Below, piece after piece: positions 1 to 15,000 of a stretch of 64,000 nucleotides of DNA; the first letter of the stretch is position 1; every line of letters starts with the position of its first letter. Below the pieces are notes generated by a model that was not told the DNA's origin, did no database searches, and saw nothing but the letters and a program-made list of their open reading frames with translations. The position numbers and the translations under genes are program-made. This stretch comes from an uncultured Eubacteriales bacterium (GTDB lineage: Bacteria; Bacillota; Clostridia; TANB77; CAG-508): the NCBI GenBank assembly GCA_949287075.1, contig CASEEU010000015.1:43479-107478 (forward strand), in the 5' to 3' direction.

Positions 1-3000
1 ATCAATTAGTAATCACTGGACTAGACCAAGAAGATGCAGATGGTAATGGAGATGGATACACATACAGTGGATACATGACATTATCATTTGCACAAGGTGC
101 AGTGACAGATAAATCTGGAAACATCAGCCCAGCAAAATCTATTTCAATAGGAAAAGATGACCCAGGTGGAGCAGACGGAGACGAAGAAGTAGTCGATGTT
201 GTAGACCCAATCTGGACAGTTGGAGAACTTGATAGAGAAAACGGAATTGTAAAATTACGTGTAAAAGATAAATTCTTAAATCAAGCAGAAAGTATATTCA
301 ACTTAACAACAAATGACATAACCATTATTGTTAATGGACAACCATCAACAGAAGTAGGTAAACAATTAAGTGGACCAGTAGAAATTACACCAAATGAAGA
401 ATATGAATATACATTAACATTAACAAACATCATACCAGATGTAGAAGGATATACAGAATTTACACCAGTTGAGCCAATTGTTGGCGGAACAGCTCAATAC
501 AAAAATGAAAACGGTGGTCATATTTTAATGGAAATTGCAGCAGGTGTTGTTACAGACCAATATGAGAACACGACAAATAGTCAAGAATTTGACTTAGGTA
601 ATATCGATGGAACAGGACCAGAAGTATATGATGTACAAAAAACACATGATGCTGAAAATGGAAAAGATACAATTGTATTTAACGTAACAGATAAAAACTA
701 TTATCCAGATGATCCAGTAACATTAGATGAAATAACATTATGGCTAAATGGAACACAAATAGATGACCAAGTGGCAAAACAATTGATTAGTACAGTACCA
801 ATCAAAGCAGAAATGAATGGAGAAATCCTAGTTTTAGGACATCAATATACATTAGAAATTACAGAAATAGTAGAAACAGATGAAGAATTCATTGGTTCTG
901 GTAGAGAATATAGAGAGCTAAGTGGTGATTTAGAAGTTCGAGTTGATCCAAATGCATCAAGAGATATCAAAGGAAACCATATTAATAGTGACAAAGCAAC
1001 CGTAACAGACTTTATAGACTTTATTAAACCAGAAGTAAGATATACATATAACACTTCAGATATCGATTATGATGGAAAAACATTTACAATGGTATTTGAC
1101 GTAGCAGATAAATACTATAATACAAGCACATTGACAAGAGACGATTTAAATATCTTAATAGATGGAGAAGAACCAAACTGGGATGACACAGGTGTTCATG
1201 GAGTGGTAAGAACATTAACAGAGCAAGATATTACAGCAACTGTTGATGGAGAAAGTAAAACAGTAGGAAAACGTTATACATTGAAATTATCACACTTAGA
1301 GCAACTAGAAAAACTAGAAGGTAAAGAGACCATGGATTACAGTGGTATTATCACAGTGGCAATTCCAGCAAACAAAATTACAGATACAACAGGAAATGGA
1401 AATGTTGCAACAACCATTACATCAGGATTGAACATCTTAGCAGGTGACCCAGGAGAGGCAACAGTAGTCGATGTTGTAGACCCAATCTGGGAGAAAGTAA
1501 GTTCATCAGTTGATGTAGATGCTAAGACAGCAACTGCAACTGTAAAAGTGACAGATAAATATTTTGCAAGCAGTAATCTAACAGCTGATAACATTAAAGT
1601 ATTGATTAATGGTGCAGAGGTTGCAAAGGATAACATTCAAATTAATGTAGGACCAAAATCAGCAGCTTCTACAACAGATGGCACAGATGTTATCGGAGAT
1701 CAATACACAATTACTTTAAGTGGAGAAGGTTTGAACTTTAATAGTAATCAAATTAAAATCCAAATTGCTGAAGGTATTGCAACAGATCAATCTGGAAATA
1801 CAAATAAAGTGGCAGATGTTATTTTATATAATACGTTAAGAAATACATTTACAGAGCAAAAGGCAGAACATGCTTTCTTAGGAAATACCAATATCCAAAG
1901 ACAAAATGTAGATAATGTGACATTTGTAGACAATATTCCATCAGAGGTATATGATTTTTCAGCAAAAGCATATGTTGACAGTACAGCATGGGATGTATCA
2001 GCACAAGGAGATAATTCAATTATTGCTTGGTATGAGGAAAATGACAACGGAACTGTTAAAGTATATATCGGAAGTAATGATGAGATATTTGGAAATGTGA
2101 ATTCAGGTAGTCTATTTACATATATAGGATATTCAGAGAATTGTACAGCAACGGAAACCATTACAAATATTGGTTTACTAAATGTTAGCAATGTAACTTC
2201 TATGGGTAATATGTTTTCTTTCACAGGATATGCAGCAATGACAAATTTGGATTTGGGAGATAATTTTGACACTAGTAATGTAATAGAGGTATATCATATG
2301 TTTTCGAATACAGGATATGCAGCAATGACAAATTTGGATTTGGGAGATAATTTTGATACGAGTAGTGTAACAAGAATGGATTCTATGTTCAATAATACAG
2401 GTGCTAAAAACATGACGAGTTTAGACTTAGGAGACAAATTTGATACAAGTAATGTAACAAGAATGGATAATATGTTTCGAAGTACAGGATATACAGCAAT
2501 GACGAGTTTAGACTTAGGAGACAAATTTGATACAAGTAATGTAACAAACATGGAAAATATGTTTTATTTAACAGGATATACAGCAATGACTAGTTTAGAA
2601 TTAGGGGACAAGTTTGATACGAGTAATGTAACGAATATGAAAGAAATGTTTGGTTTTACGGGAAATAGAGCAATGACAAGTTTAGATTTAGGAGATAAAT
2701 TCGATACAAGCAATGTAACAAATATGGATAGAATGTTCTATTTTACAGGAAGAGAAGCGATGATAAGCTTAGACTTAGGAGATAAATTCGATACAAGCAA
2801 TGTAACAAATATGAGTAATATGTTCGAGGATACAGGACGATATGCCACGACAACTTTAGATCTAGGACCAGCCTTTACAAACATAGCAGGAACAAATACA
2901 AATATGTTTACTAATACAGGTAAATCTGGAGAAATCGTTATCTACGCCCCAGAATCAATTTACCAAAATAGTACAAACTTCAAGCTAAATACAAGTTCAA

Positions 3001-6000
3001 GCACAACAATTAACTATACAAATGGAACCATCAATCCTAAATACAGAACAGAATGGCTAAAAGAAGAAGCAGAAATCGACGAAACAGACGCAAACAATCC
3101 AAAACTAAACATCACATTAAGAGGAACAACAAACCAAGAAGTAGACCCAGCAGAATACATCAGTGATGTAACAAGTACATTGACATCAAATGACATAAAA
3201 GTATTTATAGAAGACACAGAAATCACAGATGTTGTAACCAAAACAATTGGAACAGCAACTGCAACAGCAAACACAAGAACAGGAGCACAAGATGTGTTAC
3301 AAACAGTAACATTAACAAACTTCGAAGAAGCAGTAAGACAAACTGGTAAACCATACAAAGAATGGAGTGGTAACATCCGTGTAGAAGTAGCCCAAGGAAG
3401 TTTATCAGACACCGTAGGACCAGCAGATGAAGATGGAGACAGAACAACCTATGGAAACGGAAACATGGAAGTAGCAAGCGCTGAAACACAAACAGGAGCA
3501 ACCACAGGAGCAGGAGCTGTTACAGAAATTGGAGCAAGAATTGACAATATCATTCAAGATGCAACAAAAGTCGACAAAAACACAGACAATGCTATGTTCA
3601 CAGACTTCATTGATCCAGAATTTACATACAGAAGCCAAGACACAGAAATCATCCATGGAGATGAAGAACAAGTAACCATCGTGTTTGATGTAGTCGATAA
3701 ATTCTTCGAAAGTACAACACTTTCTAACTTAGACGCAAGTCAAATCACTGTACAAATTGATGACTATGATGTCACAGAATTAAATCAAAACATTACGAAA
3801 GTGCTAACAAAAGTAGAAGACATCACAACAACTGTAGAAGGTGTAGAAGACACCAAAATAGGAGAAAGATATCAATTAGTGATCACTGGCCTAGACCAAG
3901 AAGATGCAGATGGTAATGGAGATGGATACACATACAGTGGATACATGACATTATCATTTGCACAAGGTGCAGTGACAGATAAATCTGGAAACATCAGCTC
4001 AGCAAAATCTATTAGTATCGGAAAAGATGACCCAGGCGGACAAGACGGAGACGAAGAAGTAGTCGATGTTGTAGACCCAATCTGGACATTAGAAGATGTT
4101 GATAGAGAAAATGGAATTGTAAAACTACATGTAAAAGATAAATTCTTAAATCAAGCAGAAAGTATATTCAACTTAACAACTGATGATATTACGATTATTG
4201 TTAATGGTGAAGTTTCAACAGAAATTGGAAAAGCGTTAACCGGACCAGTAGAAATCGTACCAAATGAAGAATATGAATATACACTAAATTTAAGTAACAT
4301 CATTCCAGAAGAGGATGGATATACAGAATTCACACCAGTTGATCCAATTGTTGGTGGAACAGCTGAATACAGAAATGAAAATGGTGGATATATGTCAATC
4401 GAAATTGCACCAGGAGTCATTACAGACCAATATGAAAACACAACAAATAAACAAAAATTCGACTTGGGTGACATAGATGGCACAAATCCAGAAGTGTATG
4501 ACATTCAAAAAACACAAGATGCCGAAAACGGAAAAGAAACCTTTATATTTAATGTAACAGATAAAAACTATGACCCAACAGACCCAGTAACAGTAGATGA
4601 ATTATCTGCTTGGGTAGATGGCGTTCAAATCGATGACCAAGTAACAAAACAAATTACAAGCACAGTAGAAATTAAAGCAAATATAAATGGAGAAATTAAA
4701 GTTTTAGGACATCAATATACACTAGAAGTTACACAAATTGTGGAAACTGACGAAGAATTCGTGGCAACTGGTAGAGACTATAGAGAGCTAAGTGGTAATA
4801 TAGAAATCAGAATTGATCCAACAGCATCAAGAGATATTAAAGGAAATACAATTAATGAAGAAACAACAACTATCTCAGACTTTATAGACTTTATTAAGCC
4901 AGAGCTAAGATATGAATACAGTACATCAGATATTGACTATGACGGAAAGACATTTACAATGGAATTCAATATTGTAGATAAATACTACAATGCAGGTACA
5001 TTGACAATAGATGATTTAAATATTCTAATTGATGGAGAAGAACCAAATTGGGATGATACAGGTGTTCATGGAGTGGTAAAAGAATTAACTGAACAAGATA
5101 TAACAGCAACAGTTAATGGAACAAATAAAACAGTAGGAAAACGTTACACATTGAAATTATCACACTTAGAACAACTAGAAAAACTAGAAGGTAAAGAAAC
5201 CATGGATTACAGTGGTATCATTACAGTGGCAATTCCAGCAGATAAAATTACAGATACAACAGGACATGGAAACAATGCAACAACCATTACATCAGGATTG
5301 AACATTCTAGCAGGTGAAGTAGGAGAAGCTACAACAGTCGATGTAGTTGACCCAATCTGGGAGAAAGTAAGTTCATCAGTAGATGTAGATGCTAAGACAG
5401 CAACTGCAGTGGTTAGAACCACAGATAAGTTCTTTGCAAGCAGTAACCTAACATCAGACAATATTAAAGTATTGGTAAATGGTGCAGAAGTTTCTAAAGA
5501 TAATATTGCTATTAATATAGGAACGAAAACAACAGCATATGCAAGCAACGGAACAGATGTAATTGGCGATGAGTACACGATTACCTTAAGTGGAGAAGGT
5601 TTAGACTTTACGACAAATCAAATCAAAATCCAAATTGCAGAGGGTGTGGCAACAGACCAATCTGGAAATGGTAATAAGGCAACAGATATTATCTTGTATA
5701 ATACTTTGAAAAATACAAGTACAGAAACAGGTAACACAAGTGCTTTCCTAGGAAATACAAGTATTCAAAGACAAAATGTGGACAATGTCACATTTGTAGA
5801 CAATATTCCATCAAGTGTATTTGATGTATCAGCAAATAGCTATGTAGATAGTACCACATGGGATGTATCTGCTGAGCAAGATAAATCAATTATTGCTTGG
5901 TATGAACCAAGTGCAAATGGAACAATAAAAGTATATATTGGAAGCAATGATGAGATATTTGGAAATGTAGATTCAAGTTATTTGTTTAGCTGGATAGGAC

Positions 6001-9000
6001 GTTCTAATAATTGTACAGCAACAGAAACCATAACAAATCTTGGTTTACTAAATGTTAGCAATGTAACCAACATGGGAAATATGTTTTTATGGACAGGTTA
6101 TAATGCCATGATAAGTTTAAATTTAGGAGATAATTTTGACACAAGCAATGTAACTAATATGAGTCATATGTTCATGTATACAGGTTCTGATGCAATGACA
6201 AATCTGGACTTAGGTAATAAATTTGACACGGGTAATGTAATAGATATGAGTTCTATGTTTGCTTATGCAGGTCAAAATGCTATGACAAGTTTGAACTTAG
6301 GTGGTAACTTTGACACAAGCAATGTAACAGATATGAGTTCTATGTTTATAAGTATAGGATATAGAGCAATGACAAGTTTAGACTTAGGAGAAAAATTTGA
6401 TACAAGCAATGTAACAGATATGAATTATATGTTTGGATTTGCAGGATATACAAAAATGACAAGTTTAGACTTAGGAGATAAATTTGACACAAGCAATGTA
6501 ACAAATATGGAGAGGATGTTCTCTAGAACAGGATATACAGCAATGACAAGCTTAGATTTAGGAGATAGATTTGACACAAGCAATGTAACCAATATGCAAC
6601 AAATGTTTAATTTAACAGGATATATAGCGATGACAAGTTTAAATTTAGGTGATAAGTTTGACACAAGTAAAGTAACAGATATGAGTGAGATGTTTGATGA
6701 AACAGGATACACAGCCATGACCAACTTAGACTTAGGACCAGCATTTACACATATAGCAGAAACAAATAGTAGTATGTTCGGTGAAACAGGAAAATCTGGA
6801 GAAATTATCATCCAAGCACCAGAATCTATCTACAATGACAGAACACACTTCAAACTAAACACAGACTCTAGTACAACCATTGGATGGACAGATAATACTG
6901 GAGCAGACACCACAACCTATGGAACCATCAATCCTAAATACAAACCAGAATGGCAAAAAGTATCAAGTAGCATCAATGAAGAAACCAAAGAAGTTAGCAT
7001 CGTTGTAAAAGGACAAGTAGATCCAAGTGTATACACAAGTAATGTAAACGGACAATTCCCAGAAGGAGAATTAACCGGTGAGCAAGCAAACTTACTAAAT
7101 GTATATATCGATGGAGAATTGGCAGAAAACATTACAAAATCAATCAGCGCAGTAATAGAAACAACAGATGGAACAACAGGAATGAAATCTGTACAATATA
7201 CCATTACCTTATCAAACTTTGAAGAAGCATTACGTCAAATCGGAAAGAACTTCAAAGAATGGAGTGGTAACATCGTACTACAACCAGTAAAAGGAACCTT
7301 AATAGATGATTATGGAAACAAAAATATGCAGGCAATTGACAATTCAGCAGGTGAATGGATCAATGTTGAATTAAAAGATGCCGATACTGACAGAAATACA
7401 GACGGAACCATGTTTGCCGATTACATCAAACCAGAATTTACATACGAAACCTATGATACAACCATCGATTATGACCAAAAGAATGTAAACATTATATTTG
7501 ATGTAACAGATAAATATTTCGAAAGTACAACATTAACACAAGACATGATAACCATCACAGTGGATGAAACACAACTACCAGAAGATGCAACGATTACAAA
7601 GACTTTATCAAAAGTAACACTAGATGCTGATGTAGTAGATGGAAACATTACCTATAAGGCAAATGGAGACATCTACTACACCGTAGATGGTGTGGAGAAA
7701 AAAGTCGGAGAAAGATATCAATTATTGGTAGAAGGATTAGAATCAGAAAATGGAGAAGGCTACAGTGGACCAATGTCACTAAGCTTCCCAGCAGGTATCA
7801 TAACAGATACATCAGGAAACCAAAATGACGCAAAAACCATTACACTAGGTATTGACGAACCACAAAATCCAGATCATCCAGAACATGATGAACCAATCAT
7901 TGTCGACGTAGTAAATCCACTTTGGGAATACTTAACAAGTAGTATTGATAGAGAAAATGAAACTGTAACAGTAACAATACTTGGAACAGATAAATACTAT
8001 CAAGAAAACACATTAACCACAGATAAAATTCATGTATACTTAACAGACAGTGAAACACCAGATGAAGAAGTGACAACCATATCTAAGAACTTAGTACAAG
8101 TTGATCCAGCAAGCCAAGAATATGCAGACCTATTAACACAAGCACAGGCAAAAGGATTAGACAATATTGGAGTCATTTACAAATTAACATTAGGTGATTA
8201 TGGAGAATTAAGTGGTGCTACAAAAGTGGTATTAGATGCAGAAACCATTACAGATACAAGTGGAAACTTTAATATAGAAACAGAAATTCCAGTAGGAAAT
8301 CCAGAATGGGTAGAAGAAGGGGATGACCCAGAAAACCCAATCTATACAGCATTTAGAAATAATATTGTAGACTTTATCAACCCAAGCATTAAATATACAT
8401 ATTCAGATGTGGAAGGTTCAACGAACCCAGACATTGATTATGAAGCAAAAACATTAACTGTTAAGTTTACAGTAACAGATAAATATATTAGAGAAAATAG
8501 CATCATGAATCCTGATGGAACGATGAATGCAGAAAATATCAGAATAAAAGTAGCAGGAACAGACTTAACAGATCAATTACATACAACTGTAACATCTGCA
8601 GATATACCTAATGGAACAGAATATACATTTGTCGTATCAAACTTCGAATTAGTATATAATGAAGGTCAAAAATATCAAGATTATAGTGGTGCGGTAGACT
8701 TTGTATTTACTGGAGGAAAAGTAGACGATACATCTGGAAATAAAAATACAGCAACAACCATTACATTAGACTATGATGATGGTGATGATCCAGATAATCC
8801 AGTTATTGTCGATGTTATCGATCCATTAGTTGAAAGAACAGAAGACAATTTAAGTATCTTAAATGCAAACAATGCTATTACAAGAGACTTAGATACAGAA
8901 ACAGGAACTGTATCAGTTAGAATTAGAGCAACAGATAAATATTTAAGACAAACAACTTTGCAAGATGCAGAAAATGTTGCTAAGATGAAAGTAAAAGTTG

Positions 9001-12000
9001 TAAAACCTAATGGAGAAACTGTTTACCCAGATACTATCGTAAAACAAGTAGCACAAGTAAATAAAACAGCAACAGCGGTTATTTACCAAATTACCTTAAG
9101 TAATTTTGAAGATAATCAAGGATTAACCAGTATTATTGTTCCAGAAGGCGTTATTGTAGATAGTTCTGGAAATACAAACAAAGAAACAGAAATCTTAGTA
9201 GGAAATGCAACTTGGATAGAACCAGGAGATGCAAATGGTGAATATACAGCATTTAGAGAAAGCATTGTAGATTTCACAAGACCTGTTTGGGAATATGCAG
9301 ATAGTAGTATCACAAGAGATAGAGCAGGCGAAACAGGAACCGTAACGGTTAAGATACTAGGACATGATGATTACTACTTAAAAGATACATTAACAGAAGA
9401 TAATATCAATGTTTATGTAGATAATGCTGAAGATCCAGAAGCACCAATTACAACCATTACAAAACAATTAACCAAAATAACAGATGAGGCAGAACTAAAT
9501 GGTGCAGATACAGGTTATACATTAACTTTAGGAAACTTTGGAACCTATGATGGAACTGTAAAAATTGAAATTGCAGAAAATACGATGAGAGATACTTCTG
9601 GAATCGGAAATAAAGTAACTGAAATACCTGTTGGAAATCCAAATTGGGTTGAAACAGATATTGGAGATAATGTGGATAATCCAAAATATACAGCATTTAG
9701 AAATAACATTGTAGACTTTATAAAACCTACAATTGAGTACAAGTATGCAGAAGGAACAAATCCAGTTATCGACCAAGAAAATAAACAAGTAAGTATTACA
9801 TTTGATGTAGTAGATACCAACTTCTTAGAAAGTGATATCTTAACAGCTGATGATATTAAACAAATACTTGTTGATGACATGGATGTAACAAATACTTTGA
9901 CAAAAGAATTAACAAGTTCAGATATACCAGAGGGAGAAGGAAATGGTGTTAGATACACATTAACATTATCTAACTTTGAATTACCTGAAAACTTAGAAAA
10001 TGAAATCTTTAGAAGACATAGCGGTAAAATCGAATTTGTTATTGCAGAAAATAAAGTAAGAGATACATCTGGAAACGCGAACATTGAAACAAAAATAGTA
10101 GTAGATAATGATGATGGTGATGATGAAAATAACTATGTTATCGTAGACTTTATTAATCCTAAATTGTTCTATAAAGAGAAATTTATTACCTATGCAGAAA
10201 GATATGCAACTGTAACGATTTCAGGAACAGATAGATTCTATGACTTTAACACAACATTAGAACCAGAAGACATTTCTATTTATGAACTAAATAGAAATGG
10301 TGAGTATATCCAAAGAACAGATTTACCAATTAGCATAACACCAGTAAGAAATGAATATGGATATGATTTTGTTATCAGATTTGATGAATTTGAAGAAGAG
10401 TTTAAGCAATTAAAAATTAGTATACCAGCTGGAAAGATTAGTGATACAGAAGGACATTCAAATGAAGCAACAGATATCTATGTCGACTTAGATAATAAGA
10501 AACCAGTATGGAAATATGAAGCAACAGATACTTCAGAATTCGAATCAAATGGTAAGATAAGCTTTACCGTAAAAGGAAAAGATACATTCTTAGTACAAGA
10601 GGAAAGTAACTTAGAGGCAGGAGATATTCGCATCATCAAAGATGGTGTGGATATCACCAATGCCGATAACATTACTGTACAACCTGTTGGAGAAGATGCA
10701 AATGAAATATCTGAAACTTACCAAATTGATGTAACAGGTCTAACAGAAATCGGAACCTATTCATTGGTAATTGCAAAAGATACATTAGTAGATGAATTTG
10801 ATAATTATAGTAATGCAACAACTATCAGTTTCTCTAAATCAGCAATTAGTAGTAATACAGAAAATTATACAAATGTAACTTATCATGTAACACCTGATTT
10901 TGAACAAATGCATCAAGCTTATGTTCATGAATTAATGAATGTTACAACAAGTGGAACAAATGAAGGAAGCAGTGTATATAGAGCAAGTTCAATTGGAGAA
11001 ATTTATGGTAATGGAGATAACAACTTATTTGCAGAACCATTTACATATGAAAATGGTGCACAAACTGCTTATAGTTTTGCAGGATGGGCAGAAGCAGATG
11101 AAAGAGGTGTTGCTGTCGAAAATGGTGAAGTATATGACTTATATACAGATATTCCAAACACAGTAACCAACCTAAGAGCTGTATGGCAAGAAGCAACTGT
11201 CATATTCGTATCTAGCAGTGGTAATAATGCAAATGATGGTTTATCACCAACAACATCAGTTCAAGATTTAGCAACCGCATATAATAAACTAAATGCTTCA
11301 GGAAATGCAACAAATAACATCATTGTTATTATGGATGCCATCGAATGGAACAGTGATGAAAAATTAGTAGGAAATGCTACAATCACAAGCTTGTATGCAG
11401 GTGTAGATTACAGAACAAGTGGTGCAGAACTAAAAGTTTCATCTAATATGAATGTAGAAGGTGACATTACATTTGATAATATTGAATTATATGCAGATTC
11501 TACAAATGTTAGTGATGGTAGTGATTACTTATCAACAGGAGACTATACAAATATCTTAATTACCAACTACGGAGATGTAACTCTTGGAAGAGGAATCTCT
11601 ACACCAGAAGATAAATATACTTTCGGAGGCGTTGTAGGTGGTAACTATAAAGAAGAAGAAACAACAGGAACCATCGGAAATCACAAAGTAATTGTAGAAG
11701 CAGGTAGATATAATGATATTATCGCTGGAAGCAGTTTAGATTATGGTGGACAATCATCAACAGAAAAATATGTTTCTCATGAAGTCATAATTGGTACCAT
11801 GAAAGAATCTGTCATTTCTAGAAATGATAAATTAGAGATTACTGGATATCTAGCAATAGGTGAATTAGAAGACGGAAATTATCCATATAATCCTAATGGT
11901 GCACAAGATTCGGATTTAGGATATGAAGGAACTTATGCAACTACACAAATCTTGAGTGGAACCTTTACAGGTGAAAATAAATTCCATAAAGCTTCTGAAG

Positions 12001-15000
12001 ATGCCGTTATGTACTTACGTTCAATCAATGGATTTACAGATGGTAAATCAAGATTGAATATGTATGGTGGAAACATCACAGGTAATATCTATGGTGGTGC
12101 TAGAATGGCAACGAGCAAAGGTGAAAATATAGATAATATGGAACCAACAGTGAATACATTAAATTTCTACGGTGGTCAAGTAAGTGGAAACATATTTGGA
12201 CATGGTGGAAATGATACATCAACAGGAAATTCAGAAATTAATCTTCAAGGATCTGTACAAATTACCGGAAATGTCTTTGGTGGATCAAATGCGACACAAG
12301 AAGGACAAGGAAAAGTAACTGGAAATACATATGTAGAGATCATAGGTACAATCACTGTCAGTGGAAACATTTATGGTGGAAGCAATGGTGTGATTAATGG
12401 AACAAATATTAATTTAAATACAGGATTAATCACAGGTAACACTAATGTCATCTTACACAATGGAGCAATTATCACAGGAGATATCTATGGTGGAGGTAAT
12501 AATGCTGGTGTAACAGGTGACGCAGGTATTGTTGTAAATAATGGACAAGTTATGGGAACTGTTTATGGTGGTGCTTATCAAAACCAAGTAAGAACATCAA
12601 CAAATATCGATATCGTTGATGGAATCGTAAATGATATTTATGGCGGAAATATATTAACGACACAAGCACAACTAAATGCAGATAATATCAGCCAAAATGT
12701 AAATATAATCATTGGAGATGTTTTAAAAGATGTAACACCAACAATCAATGGAACAGTCTATGGTAGTGGAAAATATGACAGAGTTGGAAATGTAACCATT
12801 ACATTAAATAAATGTGCAACTGCACCAACCATTTATGGTGGATCAGACGGGGCAGGAATCACAGATCAAGTAGATATTTACTTAAATGGAATGACAGCCA
12901 ATACCATTTATGGTGGACCAAAAGGTGACGGAACAGTGACAACTTCAAATATCTATCTAGCAACAGGAACTGTAACAGATGTGTATGGTGGTGGTTATGG
13001 TGGAACAACCACAACAGCTAATGTTATACTAGATGAAACAGAAATGGGAGCATTAGGAACAATCGGTGGAAATGCCAATGTAACCAACATCTATGGAGGA
13101 ACAAACACCAATGGAACAGTCACAACAGCAAATGTTAACCTAGTGTCTGGAAATGTAACAAATGTATTTGGTGGAGGAAATAATGCAGGAGTAGGAACTG
13201 CAAATGTAAACCTAGACGGAATAACAATTGATACAATCTTTGGTGGTTCTAAAAATGCAGGAATCACAACAAATACAAATGTACAATTAAACTCAGGAAC
13301 TGCAACCAATGTATTTGGTGGAGGATATGATGTCGGTGTAACCAATGCAAGTGTTACACAAAATGGAGCAACTGTAACCAATATCTTTGGAGGAAACCAA
13401 GGTGGAACCGGTGATGGTGGAGAAACCACAAATGCAACCATCAACATTGAAGGAACAACCGCACAAAACATCTATGGTGGAAACCAAAATAAAGGTATCA
13501 CAAGAAATACAACCATCAATATTAAAGGAAATTCAGTCATCACTGGAGAACTTTATGGTGGAGGACTTGGAACTGAAATTGGAAGAAATAATGCAGTAGG
13601 TTCTACAACCATCAACATAACAGGTGGAACAATTGAAAGAGACATCAATGGTGGTTCAAAGAATTCAACTGTTTATGGAACAACCAATATCAACATTGGT
13701 AAAGATGCTGTAACAGATAAATCATTCACAGCTGGAAATATTGTTATCAATGGAAACATCTATGGTGCAGGCGATTCTAACAACGAAGATTACAATACAG
13801 TTAGTGTTCAAGGAGAAACACATATCTTAATGGATAATAGTGCAGAATCTCCAATCACATTTAGTGGAAGAATCTTCGGAGCTGGAAAAAATGCAACATA
13901 TTCATCAACAGCAAGTGATGGAACAGATAAATCAACAGTAGAATTAAAAGACTTCGGAACTTCATCACAAAGCTATACAATGACTTCAATCGAGCGCACA
14001 GGTAAAGTATCTATTTACAATTCATATTTAGAGTTACTAGGAGCACAAGATGAAAGCAATTACTATCAAAAAACAAGTTATACTTTAAATAGAATTACGA
14101 ATGGATTAGCTTTACTAGATAATACAACCCTATATACACAGCGCGGATTTAATATGGTTGGAGGATTTGAAAGCTTATTAACAAATGCTGACGGAAGTAC
14201 AACAAAAGAAACTGCAACCATTGCTGATGGATCAGTAACAAGAAATGTTGATAACAGAATATATACCTTTGAAGGTGTCAACCTAATCTTTGCAAAAGCA
14301 GAAGGAGATTTAAGCGATAGAAATAACGAAGATATTTGGGGAGATGTCAATGGTATGGCATTCTTTGGAATGTATAGACATAACAGAACTACAGGAAATA
14401 AAGAATATGATATCTATGCACCAGACTATGCAGGAACAGCAACAACCAATATGTTTGCAATAGGTACTTACATTGAAGGAAGACATAAATCAAATCATGA
14501 TACAACAGTAGATGGCTTCTATACAAATGTGGTAAGCGAAGGAGAAACCACAGCAACACCACAAGTCATAGAAGTAACAGACTATGGAACCTATTATGAT
14601 TGGATTATAGGAGCACAAATTGTAAACTATAATACACAATTAATTGCATCTATATTTGGAACACAATCAACAGCAGAATTAACATTAGACTTTAACTCAT
14701 TTGTGGATAATGCAACATATAATGGTACAACATTTAGTGTTGATAGAATCACATCAAATGCATTAAATACAGATGTAAACTTAATCAATAAACTACAAGT
14801 ACCAATTTATAGTGAAAATGCAAATAACACATTTGGATTAACAATGCAAACATCAAACTCTGGATGGCAACAATCAGGTGAAACAAACATCTATACAGAT
14901 GGAGATGGTTCATTTGATGGAGATACCGTATTTAAGACAGACAATTCAAATACAGCAGGAACCTTACTATTCAAGATATTTAGTTCAGTAAATATCTCTG

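Larger units (their letters stand above)
1..7715 (+). repeat. Tandem 3.87-kb protein-coding modules
   Basis: Position 1 of the window matches position 3871, an offset of 3870 bp or exactly 1,290 codons. The second copy ends near 7715, where a diverged third restart is seen (GERYQL followed by GEGYSG). Each module holds several Ig-like domains, one BspA block, then more Ig-like domains. Stretches such as 1-205 versus 3871-4075 are nearly identical, while the BspA blocks have diverged more. The module pattern very probably continues upstream of the window. Confidence 0.9.

Noticed and set aside
842-10672. Many long minus-strand and off-frame ORFs inside the giant adhesin gene.
   Set aside because: They are shadows of a repetitive, AT-rich coding strand, have no RBS and no recognisable domain.
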